A DNA stretch of 16,423 nt, taken from contig CAJOLO010000016.1 in the NCBI GenBank assembly GCA_905235345.1, positions 1 to 16,423 on the forward strand, written 5' to 3'. The stretch is from an uncultured Lachnospiraceae bacterium (GTDB taxonomy: Bacteria; Bacillota; Clostridia; Lachnospirales; Lachnospiraceae). Positions 1-7,980 of this stretch are shown here, piece after piece; positions within the stretch are counted from its first letter, which is position 1, and each line of letters starts with the position of its first letter. Under the pieces are notes generated by a model. That model was given only the letters and a program-made list of their open reading frames with translations. It did no database searches and was not told the DNA's origin. A program made the translations under genes and the position numbers.

Positions 1-51
1 TAACCCAAATCCATACATTTTCAACCCTCAAAAAGATATTTTCGCCTATCG

Positions 52-97
52 GGTGGAATTTAATCATGCAAAGTGGAATTTACTTTTTCAATTCACC
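52..97. repeat. Short repeated motif at the left edge
   Basis: The ten-base word GTGGAATTTA occurs at 53-62 and again at 73-82, exactly 20 bases apart. A related inverted copy, CAATTCACC, lies at 89-97. Repeats of this kind, close together in non-coding DNA, resemble the multiple transposase-binding repeats at the ends of some insertion sequences such as the IS21 family. No transposase gene is visible because the window ends here. It could also be a protein-binding site or chance in AT-rich DNA. Confidence 0.35.
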
Positions 98-100
98 ATA

Positions 101-141
101 GTAATAAAAGCACCCACCCCTTTCGGTAAGCAGGTACTTTT
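101..141 (-). terminator. Intrinsic terminator after metQ
   Basis: Read on the minus strand this is a long hairpin with a GAAA tetraloop. Nine outer pairs (AAAAGTACC with GGTGCTTTT) and four more wobble-containing pairs are followed by a two-base bulge and a CC/GG closing pair. The 3' arm ends in TTTTATTA, a modest U-tract. It lies 53 bases after the metQ stop and should end the metNIQ transcript. The plus strand also has T-rich DNA after the hairpin, so it may work in both directions. Confidence 0.75.
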
Positions 142-193
142 TCTTAAATTATATAATCACAGATTAATCACACACTTTTATTCATAACTGTTA

Positions 194-1114
194 TTATTCA
201 AATGGAACAACTGCACCATCATATGTATTATTGATGTAATCCTTGATCTCATCGGATTTTAATACCTCTACCAAAGCCTTGATAGCATCATTGTTCTCAT
301 TTCCTTCCTTAACCGCGATAACATTAACGTATGTCTTAGCTGCCTCTGAATCATTCTGCTCATAGGCAAGGGCATCTTTACCAACAGAATAACCTGCCTC
401 TAATGCATAGTTACCGTTCAATACAACATAAGCATTCTCAGATACAACTCTCGCAACCTGTGCTGCCTCTAACTCAACAATATTGATGTTGTGAGGATTT
501 TCCTCGATATCATTTACTGTTGCTGTGAGACCTGCACCCTCTTTCAAAGTGATGATTCCGTTATCCTGTAACAGAAGTAAAGCTCTTGCCTCATTAGTTG
601 TATCGTTAGGTACTGCAATTGAATCACCATCTTCTATATCATCAAGAGATGTCTTGGTTCCCGGATAGATACCGAATGGCTCATAATGAATACCGCCTGC
701 ATTTACAAGATGCGTTCCTTTCTCTTCATTGAAGCTGTCAAGGTAAGGAATATGCTGAAAATAATTAGCATCATACTCACCTGACTCAACAACCTCATTA
801 GGCTGTACATAATCTTCGAACTCTGTAATCTCAAGGTCATAACCCTTATCTGCCAATATTACCTTTGCCTGATTAAGTATCTCTGCATGCGGTGTAGGAG
901 AAGCTGCAATCTTAATGGTCACTGTCTCACCGTTGTCAGCTGTGTCTTCGGAAGCTTCCTCCGTAGTCTCCTCCTCAGTTTCAGAAGCTTCTGTCTCATC
1001 CGCCTCTGTAGTCTCTTCCTTTGTTGTTTCAACAGTATTACTTCCTCCACATCCTGTCAAAACTCCTGTTACCAAAACTCCTGCTGTTAATAATGCTACT
1101 AATTTTTTCTTCAT
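194..1114 (-). CDS. metQ: Methionine ABC transporter substrate-binding lipoprotein (NlpA/MetQ family)
   Basis: This is the extracytoplasmic methionine-binding lipoprotein of the MetNIQ importer. I chose the ATG at 1112-1114 rather than the GTG four codons upstream, because GAGGAAA sits at normal ribosome-binding distance from the ATG and the product then starts with a classic MKKK signal peptide. It has 306 residues. The lipobox LTGC gives lipid-anchored Cys22. A strongly acidic Glu/Thr-rich linker (about 24-65) precedes the NlpA-type domain, which starts with VTIKIAASPTPHAEIL and includes the family signature DANYFQHIPYLDSFN. The gene is last in the operon, 36 bases after metI, and is followed by an intrinsic terminator. 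Methionine is the expected ligand from the MetN NIL domain and the operon order, but D-methionine or related compounds are possible. It is intact, unlike its permease partner. Confidence 0.93.
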   Translation of the reverse strand: MKKKLVALLTAGVLVTGVLTGCGGSNTVETTKEETTEADETEASETEEETTEEASEDTADNGETVTIKIAASPTPHAEILNQAKVILADKGYDLEITEFEDYVQPNEVVESGEYDANYFQHIPYLDSFNEEKGTHLVNAGGIHYEPFGIYPGTKTSLDDIEDGDSIAVPNDTTNEARALLLLQDNGIITLKEGAGLTATVNDIEENPHNINIVELEAAQVARVVSENAYVVLNGNYALEAGYSVGKDALAYEQNDSEAAKTYVNVIAVKEGNENNDAIKALVEVLKSDEIKDYINNTYDGAVVPFE

Positions 1115-1150
1115 AATTTTCCTCACTTTCTGCCTTATACTTATAATAAG

Positions 1151-1817
1151 CTACTTTCTTTTATCCAGTCTGGATGCGAAGAACATTCCGACTGTCTGGA
1201 ACAGTTGTACCAGTAACACCAGCAAAACCACCGTTACAATCATGATATCCGACTGGTATCTGTAATACCCATAGCGAATAGCGATATCTCCCAGACCGCC
1301 TCCACCTACTGTTCCTGCCATTGCGGAATAACCAAGTATGGTTCCTATGGCAATGGTAACTCCGGTGATAAGCGATGTTCTCGCCTCCACCAGCATTACC
1401 TTTATAATGATTCATGATTCGGAGGTTACCTGCTCCCATAGATCTGGCAGCTTCAATAACTCCGTAATCAACTTCTTTAAGTGATGACTCCACCATTCGT
1501 GCAATAAACGGCACCGCCGCCACCACCAGAGGAACAACCGTTGCAGTTGAACCTGTACTCTTACCAACCAACAATCTTGTAAATGGTATGATCAATATCA
1601 GCAATATCAGAAATGGTATGCTTCGCACAATATTAGCTATCACATCCAATATCTTATACAAAACAGGATTAGGTGATAATCCATCTTTATCGGAGACCGC
1701 CAGTAAAACTCCCATCGGAAGACCGAACAGATAACCAAGTGCTGTAGAAAGCAGCGTCATGTATAAAGTTTCACCTATTCCCTTTATAATCATCTGTGTT
1801 ACTTCAGGTGTCCACAT
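1151..1817 (-). pseudogene. metI: Methionine ABC transporter permease, frameshifted (one extra base in an A run)
   Basis: This is the membrane permease of the MetNIQ importer. Its ATG (1815-1817) overlaps the metN stop by one base as TGATG, with GGAGGTGA just upstream, showing translational coupling. The first part is ordinary MetI: membrane segments and the start of the EAA loop (EAARSMGAGNLRIMNHYK). At codon 139 (1401-1403, AAA on the minus strand) the frame breaks, and the next 79 or so codons are nonsense that happen to lack a stop until 1161. The true continuation lies in the next frame: VMLVEARTSLITGVT, then GYSAMAGTVGGGGLGD and a final hydrophobic helix ending LDKRK, with a stop at 1151-1153. 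Removing one A restores a 221-residue protein, close to the usual MetI length. It is either a real recent mutation or a sequencing error in a short homopolymer. Confidence 0.9.
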
Positions 1818-2857
1818 CAAATGTCACCTCCGTAAATATCTATATTCTCTTCTATCTCAATCTCGTGTTCTTTAAGATACTTCTTCATCTCTTCCTTCTT
1901 AGTGCTATCCTTTGCAAACTCTAATATCATATCTCCCTTTGCTATTCCACCGACATTCTTTGTCGAAGCCCGAAGAATATTGACCGGTTCCTTATATGTA
2001 AGCACCAGATTAGCTATCACCGGTTCAAATGCTGAATTCTCTGAAAATGTTATTCTTATTATCTCTCCGTTACGTATCAAATCTGTTGCCTGAATATTGT
2101 CATCAATATCAGTATCAATATCCTGACGAATAAGACGCTTAGCTACCTTAGTCTTCGGATGGCTGAACACCTCGCTTACTTTACCGGTCTCAGCCAGCTG
2201 ACCTCCTTCCATAATCGCAACTCTGTCACATATCTTTCTTACCACCGACATCTGATGTGTTATTATCACAATCGTGATACCGAACTTATCGTTTATATTT
2301 TTTAACAGTTCAAGTATTGACGATGTAGTCTGTGGGTCTAATGCACTGGTTGCCTCATCGCACAGAAGAATCTTAGGATCTGACGCCAATGCTCTCGCAA
2401 TTGCCACTCTCTGTTTTTGTCCTCCTGAAAGCTGTGCCGGATAAGCATTTTTCTTTTCAAGCAATCCTACAAGGTCAAGAAGTTCCTCTGCCTTCTTTCT
2501 TGCCTGTTTTCCCGGAACATTTTGAATATAGAGTGGAAAACACACATTATCCAATACAGTCTTTTGCATCAGAAGATTAAAATGTTGAAATATCATACCG
2601 ATGCTTTCCCTCTGCTTCTGTAGTTCTTTCTTTGAGTAATCATCAAGTGAATTTCCATCTATAAGCACTCTTCCCTCATCCGGTTTTTCAAGGAAATTGA
2701 TACATCGAACCAACGTACTCTTGCCTGCACCCGACATTCCTATAACTCCGTATATCTCACCTTTGTCTATCTCAAGGCTGACATTCTTTAAGGCCTCAAC
2801 GGTTCCGTCTTTGGTTGTAAATTTCTTTGAAATATTATCAAGTACAATCTCTGACAT
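1817..2857 (-). CDS. metN: Methionine ABC transporter ATP-binding protein with NIL domain
   Basis: This ATPase powers methionine import through MetI. The 346 residues show the complete ABC cassette: Walker A GMSGAGKST at 40-48, Q-loop Gln91 in IFQHFN, signature LSGGQ at 143-147, Walker B ILLCDE with Glu168, D-loop SALD and switch His201. The C-terminal part (about 265-340, including PVIANLVLTYKEPVNILRA and GDMILEF) is the NIL domain, which in MetN proteins binds methionine and inhibits transport when internal methionine is high. This domain sets MetN apart from generic amino acid ATPases. The start ATG is preceded by GAGGAG at eight bases. It is the first gene of the operon, with metI overlapping its stop. 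Nothing in it looks damaged. Confidence 0.96.
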   Translation of the reverse strand: MSEIVLDNISKKFTTKDGTVEALKNVSLEIDKGEIYGVIGMSGAGKSTLVRCINFLEKPDEGRVLIDGNSLDDYSKKELQKQRESIGMIFQHFNLLMQKTVLDNVCFPLYIQNVPGKQARKKAEELLDLVGLLEKKNAYPAQLSGGQKQRVAIARALASDPKILLCDEATSALDPQTTSSILELLKNINDKFGITIVIITHQMSVVRKICDRVAIMEGGQLAETGKVSEVFSHPKTKVAKRLIRQDIDTDIDDNIQATDLIRNGEIIRITFSENSAFEPVIANLVLTYKEPVNILRASTKNVGGIAKGDMILEFAKDSTKKEEMKKYLKEHEIEIEENIDIYGGDI

Positions 2858-2966
2858 ATCTTCTACTCCTCATTCTAAGCTCATATCTGCATCCGCCAAT
2901 ATCAGTAACCGGAGGTTAATCAGAACAGCTTCAAGCTCCCGATATCCGTTTCTTTCAACGTGCTTT
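2858..2966 (-). other. metN 5' leader, no recognised riboswitch
   Basis: About 100 bases separate the predicted start of transcription from the metN ATG. I looked for the S-box (SAM-I) core and for a T-box and see neither. The leader has short complementary pieces: GATATC with GATATT, GGAG with CTCC, and TAACC/GGTTA around a TCC loop. GAGCTT also occurs twice, and an AAGCT between the copies could pair with only one at a time. These could form alternative structures but are too short to be convincing. Confidence 0.3.
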
Positions 2967-2995
2967 ATATTACTTCTTTAATCTGTGATTGTAAA
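2967..2995 (-). promoter_or_regulatory. Candidate promoter for metNIQ
   Basis: On the minus strand TTTACA (2990-2995, five of six to the -35 consensus) is followed after exactly 17 bases by TAATAT (2967-2972, four of six to the -10 consensus). A TATAAA overlaps two bases further on. It lies downstream of the terminator that closes the regulator gene and about 110 bases before metN, the expected place for an independent promoter. Confidence 0.5.
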
Positions 2996-3070
2996 ATACT
3001 GTATTATTATGGCTGGCTATAGTCATCATCTATGTCTACAAAAAACATTTCAAAATTTCTCCGACTGCAT

Positions 3071-3108
3071 AAAAAAAGGCAACCGCTGAATGTTCATCAG
3101 CAGCTGCC
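3071..3108 (-). terminator. Intrinsic terminator after the response regulator
   Basis: On the minus strand there is an uninterrupted 12-pair stem (5' arm GGCAGCTGCTGA, 3' arm TCAGCGGTTGCC, two G-U pairs) with a seven-base loop, followed directly by seven T. It begins 18 bases after the regulator stop codon. It separates the carbohydrate/sensory block from metNIQ. Confidence 0.92.
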
Positions 3109-3126
3109 GGTATCCTGCGCGACTTC

Positions 3127-4509
3127 TTAACTTCGCTTCATATTACGTCTGTATTCGCTTGGAGATATACCAAGCTCACTCTTAAAGGTTTTCAGAAAAT
3201 GCTTTTCGTTTTTATACCCTACCCGATGCGCAATATCAATAATCTTATCATCTGTTTTTTCGAGAAATTCACAAGCTGCCTTCAGCCGGATTTCCTTTAA
3301 GTAGGATACGAAATTCTGCCCTGTGTACTGCTTGAAAGAATAGGAAAACAAAGTATAGTTCATGGAAATATAATTCGACACTGTTGCCATATTCATATCC
3401 TCCGCATAATGCTCACGGATATATGCAACTGCCTGTGCAAGTTTTTTTTGCGAAGGCTCATCATCCTCCGCACAAATCAAACGCTTGTTGATTTCCACTA
3501 AAAAATCAAGCATTGCTTCCTCATGTTCAGTGATTGTTGCAAAGTTAAGGGGCTGCTCCAAAATGCGACTCCTTTCCATCTCTTCTTCGGAAAGTGCATG
3601 TCGGTAAACCTTACGGAGTTCATGCATCACCACAGGCATTTCTTCAAAAAAGAGTTTCGGTGAAAGAAATCCGCGCCTCGCTTCTTCAAATATAGCTCCC
3701 CATATCTGAAGCAGTTCTTTCTGTTTATCTGCAGCAAGAATCTGCAATCTCTGAGTTCTCTTCGTCTCGGAAAGAAGGCTCTGGGCATGTTCACGAAGAC
3801 TCTCCTGTACCGAGGGTGTCTCATCAGAAATCCCAATCATCTCTTCCCTGCAAAATGCTATCATTCTAGCCTGCTGTGCTTCGGCAATCGCAATCTTAAG
3901 CTCGTCCTCTCCCTTATGAATTTCGCTTATTCCGGCTGCATTGGTTTCATATTCTTCCCGAAACTTAGCAACCTGTTCCCCGGTAACAAGCACACCTACC
4001 GCCCCGGTGACACCGTGAAGTCTCACAAGCTCATGTCCGATCTCCGATTCATCACGTTCCGGAAAAATCGCCACAGCATACTCCTGTTCCCGCAGCAGCA
4101 TTTCATATGTAACCGATTCTTTTGCAGTCTTTTCCTCCTTTATTTTATTATCGAGTTCTAACAACACATCACGCAGCTTTTCACGTTCAATAGGTTTTAA
4201 AAGATATTCAGAAGCTCCACTCCTGAGCATTTCTACAGCATAAGAAAATTCGTCATATCCGCTTATTGCCACTACATATGGCATATACGGAAGTTCCTGC
4301 AGGTGATGTACAAGTTCGATTCCATCCATTCGAGGCATTCTTATGTCCGTAAACATTACTTCTATTCTATGTTCTTTTAAAACAGAAAGTGCCACTTCTC
4401 CGTTATTGGCTTCAAAGATTTCCTCAATCTCAACACCACTTCTCTCTGCCATTGTACGGATTCCTTTGCGAATCAGTTTTTCATCCTCTACGATCAGTAA
4501 TGATTTCAT
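3127..4509 (-). CDS. Response regulator with REC domain and AraC-type DNA-binding domain (YesN-like)
   Basis: This transcription factor is the likely target of the kinase encoded just upstream. Residues 1-120 are a CheY-like receiver: acidic pocket in VEDE, phospho-acceptor Asp55 in FTDIRMP, and conserved Lys105 in LLKP. A middle region of about 230 residues has no domain I can name and is partly helical. The last 100 residues or so (from KKLAQAVAYIREHY) are an AraC-type double helix-turn-helix, with NYTLFSYSFKQYTGQNF in the first unit and DIAHRVGYKNEKHFLKTFK in the second. The total of 460 residues fits the YesN class. The ATG lies inside the end of the kinase gene, overlapping it by 29 bases, so the two are co-translated. 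It probably activates the sugar-transport and enzyme genes to its right, perhaps from the weak promoter at 11381-11410. No operator was identified. Confidence 0.92.
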   Translation of the reverse strand: MKSLLIVEDEKLIRKGIRTMAERSGVEIEEIFEANNGEVALSVLKEHRIEVMFTDIRMPRMDGIELVHHLQELPYMPYVVAISGYDEFSYAVEMLRSGASEYLLKPIEREKLRDVLLELDNKIKEEKTAKESVTYEMLLREQEYAVAIFPERDESEIGHELVRLHGVTGAVGVLVTGEQVAKFREEYETNAAGISEIHKGEDELKIAIAEAQQARMIAFCREEMIGISDETPSVQESLREHAQSLLSETKRTQRLQILAADKQKELLQIWGAIFEEARRGFLSPKLFFEEMPVVMHELRKVYRHALSEEEMERSRILEQPLNFATITEHEEAMLDFLVEINKRLICAEDDEPSQKKLAQAVAYIREHYAEDMNMATVSNYISMNYTLFSYSFKQYTGQNFVSYLKEIRLKAACEFLEKTDDKIIDIAHRVGYKNEKHFLKTFKSELGISPSEYRRNMKRS

Positions 4510-6328
4510 TGGTTTTTCCCTTTCTCTTCGGAAGATGCATAGAAGTCTTGGTATATTTACCTTCTTCGGATACTACGGTAAGACCGTATTCCTTTCCAAA
4601 CTCCAGCATAATCCGGTCAGCAACATTTTTAATTCCGACACCATGTCCCTTATGTGCAGGCTCCTCCGTTTCAACGACACCTTTAAGCCTCTTATTCAAT
4701 CGTAACAGTTCTTCACCGCTCATTCCCGTACCGTTATCCGAAAGTTCTATAAAGACATCGTTCCCTTCTTCCCATGCTTTGATATATATTGATGCGTCCT
4801 CTCCAATAGGTGTAATCCCATGAAGTACAGAGTTTTCCACTATCGGCTGCAGTGACATCTTAGGAATCTCCTGCATAAGAAGCTCATCCGGAATATTCGT
4901 CGCAAGTATTACACTAAAATCATTTCGAAGATTCATAAGTGCAAGATAGTTCTCGATATATTCAAGTTCCTCCCGAAGTGCAACCGTACCTGACTCCCAA
5001 CGCATTGAATATCTAAGGAGCTTTCCAAGTGAAGTAATCGAGTCTGATATCTGATATTCTTCATCCATTTCCGCCAACATCTTTATGGATTCAAGAACGT
5101 TATATATAAAATGTGCGTTAATCTGATTTTGAAGTGACCGTATTCCGGCATTTTTCGCAAGAATCTCTCGTTGAACGTTCTCCTCGGTAAGCTCCTCAAT
5201 CCTGTCAAGCATGCGGTTAAACTGTACAGCCAGTTCTCCGATTTCATCTGTCCCCCTGACTGCAGTACGAACCTTGAGATCGCCCTGTCTGATCTTTCGC
5301 ATACTCAATACAATACTATACAGTCGCCCGAGCATTCTATGCACCATTCCGCTTACAACAAATACCATAGCAATCAGAACCAGACCTAACACCATGAAAA
5401 AGACATTACGTTTCCTATGAACCTCATTTATAATGCCTGTAATATCCTGCACAGCAATATAAGATCCATTCATCTTTTCAAGCGGGACAGAAAAAAAGAG
5501 AAGCTCCCGCCCGTCAATTCTTATACGTTCCATCAACGACTCTTTCCATATTCTGGAATCCGTGCTTATCTCATCGGTTACGGAAGATGCATAATCCGGC
5601 TTATTCGTACCAAAGTAGATGTTGCCATCTTTCGACGCATAAAAACTCCAGCCTTCATCATTACCTCCGGCATCATACATTCCAGGAAACATTGTACGCA
5701 TTTCAACTGCAGCCTCTACAAATCCGACAGTACCATAAGAAAAGTCGTTGATTGGGGATACAAGGCCAAGCAACGGTACATCACTATTCTCAGTCAGACT
5801 TTTAAAACTCGTATCATAATACGAAAAATGCCATCCTATTACCGGTGTTTCCCTGCTCCATGACATATTATCCATTCGTGACGACTTATAAAGAATCGGC
5901 ATCAGTTCCTGGACATCATCGTTTTTTGCATATACCCGAACCGTATAAAGAACCGGATTGTTCTCAACGGTTCCGGTCAGAAATGAACCTATTCCCTCAT
6001 AAAAATCAATAATATCTCTGGTGGAAACATCCTCTCCCGAAGTAGACATCTCAAGTATTTCGAGCAATTCATTGTTCTTTGAAAAAGATCTCTGCATAGT
6101 TTCAATATTCTCAATCCGGATTGAAAACGCATCCTCTAATTCCCGCTGTCGATAATACATATCACTTTCACTCTGTGCAACGGTGCTCTGCTCGATCTCA
6201 TAAAACATAATTGTTGAAAGTATAACAATCGGCACAAAAACAAGGAGTAAAATTACGATGGTTAATTTAGTATTCAGGCGAAGTCCCTTTGTGCGTTGCC
6301 ATACGTTGTTCTTCATCTCTTCCATCAT
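4481..6328 (-). CDS. Sensor histidine kinase, YesM-like (HAMP, His_kinase, HATPase_c)
   Basis: This membrane kinase probably phosphorylates the adjacent AraC-type regulator. Its 615 residues contain a first membrane helix (about 22-44), an extracytoplasmic sensor of about 265 residues, a second helix (about 309-329), a HAMP linker (about 330-385), the His_kinase region with phospho-acceptor His406 in NQINAHFIYN, and an ATPase domain. The ATPase domain shows an N-box (Asn499 in QPIVENSVLHG), a G1 box (DNGTGM, from 531) and a G2 box (GHGVGIKNVADR, from 561). The family usually has Pro where this protein has Ala405 before the His. The start ATG overlaps the stop of the upstream binding protein as ATGA, with GGGAG upstream. 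That coupling suggests the binding protein, kinase and regulator form one signalling unit. The sensor domain may be Cache-like, but I cannot identify a ligand. Confidence 0.93.
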   Translation of the reverse strand: MMEEMKNNVWQRTKGLRLNTKLTIVILLLVFVPIVILSTIMFYEIEQSTVAQSESDMYYRQRELEDAFSIRIENIETMQRSFSKNNELLEILEMSTSGEDVSTRDIIDFYEGIGSFLTGTVENNPVLYTVRVYAKNDDVQELMPILYKSSRMDNMSWSRETPVIGWHFSYYDTSFKSLTENSDVPLLGLVSPINDFSYGTVGFVEAAVEMRTMFPGMYDAGGNDEGWSFYASKDGNIYFGTNKPDYASSVTDEISTDSRIWKESLMERIRIDGRELLFFSVPLEKMNGSYIAVQDITGIINEVHRKRNVFFMVLGLVLIAMVFVVSGMVHRMLGRLYSIVLSMRKIRQGDLKVRTAVRGTDEIGELAVQFNRMLDRIEELTEENVQREILAKNAGIRSLQNQINAHFIYNVLESIKMLAEMDEEYQISDSITSLGKLLRYSMRWESGTVALREELEYIENYLALMNLRNDFSVILATNIPDELLMQEIPKMSLQPIVENSVLHGITPIGEDASIYIKAWEEGNDVFIELSDNGTGMSGEELLRLNKRLKGVVETEEPAHKGHGVGIKNVADRIMLEFGKEYGLTVVSEEGKYTKTSMHLPKRKGKTNEIITDRRG

Positions 6329-7938
6329 GGCACTCCCATCGTTTCTTTATTCTGCTGCATCTGACGTGTCTTTTCTTCCATCAGCCGGTCAAAATCATAT
6401 AGTTCCCGTTCCTCCAGATAACCCGATAAGATTTCGTCAAATGCCTCATCACTTTCCGCAAGCAGCAGCTCCCGAAGGGTTCTTCCCCACAAGATACCCT
6501 GCTGGTTATCAATACGGGCAATATCTGAATTCTCCGGCAGATACACATCATACTGACTCGTATAACTCGCATAAGGATAAGTCCATTCTGTGGTCTGTTT
6601 CACCGGCTCCTCAATGGGATATGCCCACTGCCGCTGAATCACATTATCCATCAACATCCAGAATGTATCGTCACCGCCGTAAATTGCATTATACTCTCTC
6701 TTCTTGAAACGTCTAAGTTCATCTGCTTCGGAATCAAGTACAATGGTTCCGTCTTCCAACTCTTCATAAGCTTCACCTTCAACGCCAAGGTAGACTAGCT
6801 TCTGTCCTTCCTCAGACAAAAGATATGTGAACAGACGTATGGCAAGATCGGGTCTCTTACAGTTTTTCGGTATCATTGAAATCATCCATCCGCTTATTCC
6901 GGAAAGCGGCAGCACCGGATCATCACCACGGGAATTTCTCGGACCATCCACTGCTATATATACGGAATCAGGATCATCCGCATAACGTATTGCCTGCTGC
7001 TCAGTAATATCCGTCCACTGATATATCATACAAAAATACCGTCCCTGTTCCACCTTCTCTGTTGTCTGAATACGTTGATCTACAAACACGTCCGCCGGAA
7101 GATATCCGTCCTGCTGCAGTTGACGGAATGTCCGAAGCCAGTTAAGATATTCCGGATCTGTATTCCTGTCATAATACTTTCCGTCTTTTTCATAAGGCAC
7201 AGCCAGAAGATCCTGCAAAAACTCATCAAACGAATCACACCCGGTATCGGTAAATATTGTTCCGCCAATAGGAATAAGAGGTCCGTTTTCCGTGGTACCA
7301 AATGACCTCATAGCCCGCTCTACAGCATCCGAAAAACCTTCGGGTGTCGTCATATCCGGTTCTCCAAGTGCCTCATAGATATCCTTTCGCACAAGAAATG
7401 TCAGATTAGCAGAGAGATCATCATGCTCCTTTGCTTCATTGGCAGTAATAGCAGCATTGGGATAAACATAAAGATCTCCATCCAGCTTCTCGTAAAAACG
7501 CCGACACTCCTCCTTGGAATTTTCAAAAAATCCGGGTTCATACATTCTAGCCAACTGATTCAGGGAATAAAGTTTCTGCTGGTTAACAAGACGTGTATAA
7601 TTAGGGGAAGAAGGCTCTACTGTCACTATGTCAGGCAGATCATCAGAAAGAATCTTAGATTCCAATAATTCATCGTTACCTCCCACAGGAGTGATAAACC
7701 TGATCTGAACCCCTGTTTCCTCGGTAATCTTCTTGGACACCTGATCTGAACCCCATGTTTCCACGAACCATGGCTGATCGATATACCAATCAAGTGTCAC
7801 AATCTCAGAGTCTTCAGTTATATCTTCTTCCTCATCAAAGTGCAAAAGCCTCGAAGAAAACTCTGCGAGGCATATTGCAAACAATAACAGTATAACTGTT
7901 ACTAATATTAATTTATTCTTTATATTCTTATTCTTCAT
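6325..7938 (-). CDS. Membrane-anchored solute-binding protein (LplA-like), predicted sensory partner of the kinase
   Basis: This 537-residue protein resembles the type 1 oligosaccharide-binding proteins of the LplA group. It has a short basic N-terminus, one hydrophobic helix (about 10-26), an acidic stretch, then a binding-protein fold with elements such as WYIDQPWF, LPDIVTVEPSSPN, FLVRKDIYEALGEPDM and FTYLLSEEGQKLV. Such proteins are normally lipoproteins, but the only Cys near the helix (Cys23 in FAIC) lacks a lipobox, so an uncleaved membrane anchor is more likely. It is not beside the importer's own binding-protein gene. Instead it overlaps the kinase gene by four bases, which argues for ligand presentation to the kinase rather than transport. 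The start is fixed by an in-frame stop two codons upstream and by the signal sequence. No ribosome binding site precedes it, and a near-consensus promoter ends seven bases before the ATG. Confidence 0.82.
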   Translation of the reverse strand: MKNKNIKNKLILVTVILLLFAICLAEFSSRLLHFDEEEDITEDSEIVTLDWYIDQPWFVETWGSDQVSKKITEETGVQIRFITPVGGNDELLESKILSDDLPDIVTVEPSSPNYTRLVNQQKLYSLNQLARMYEPGFFENSKEECRRFYEKLDGDLYVYPNAAITANEAKEHDDLSANLTFLVRKDIYEALGEPDMTTPEGFSDAVERAMRSFGTTENGPLIPIGGTIFTDTGCDSFDEFLQDLLAVPYEKDGKYYDRNTDPEYLNWLRTFRQLQQDGYLPADVFVDQRIQTTEKVEQGRYFCMIYQWTDITEQQAIRYADDPDSVYIAVDGPRNSRGDDPVLPLSGISGWMISMIPKNCKRPDLAIRLFTYLLSEEGQKLVYLGVEGEAYEELEDGTIVLDSEADELRRFKKREYNAIYGGDDTFWMLMDNVIQRQWAYPIEEPVKQTTEWTYPYASYTSQYDVYLPENSDIARIDNQQGILWGRTLRELLLAESDEAFDEILSGYLEERELYDFDRLMEEKTRQMQQNKETMGVP

Positions 7939-7945
7939 ACATTAC

Positions 7946-7974
7946 ATTATACATGCTGAACAAAGATTTAACAA
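7946..7974 (-). promoter_or_regulatory. Strong promoter for the binding protein-kinase-regulator unit, giving a nearly leaderless mRNA
   Basis: On the minus strand TTGTTA (7969-7974) and a perfect TATAAT (7946-7951) are separated by 17 bases. Only seven bases (GTAATGT) lie between the -10 box and the ATG at 7936-7938. Transcription should therefore start at or within about two bases of the start codon. There is no Shine-Dalgarno sequence in this gap, in agreement with leaderless translation. Confidence 0.7.
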
Positions 7975-7980
7975 GTCTTT

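Noticed and set aside
915..1265. Plus-strand open frame of 116 codons over the metQ start
   Set aside because: It is the complement of the acidic repeat-like linker of metQ; Ser/Val-rich low-complexity product, no ribosome binding site.
1151..1396. Independent 81-residue protein starting at ATG 1394-1396
   Set aside because: Its sequence is the C-terminal third of MetI in the restored frame. AAAGG lies only two bases before the ATG, too close for normal initiation, so it is part of the broken metI.
1395..1410. Programmed ribosomal frameshift in metI
   Set aside because: No slippery heptamer of the usual type, no following pseudoknot was seen, and MetI is not known to need frameshifting; an inserted base is simpler.
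2858..3070. S-box (SAM-I) riboswitch upstream of metN
   Set aside because: The conserved core elements were searched for by eye on the minus strand and are absent.
5417..5863. Plus-strand open frame of 148 codons inside the kinase gene
   Set aside because: It lies fully within a well-supported kinase gene on the other strand, and its product has no recognisable domain.
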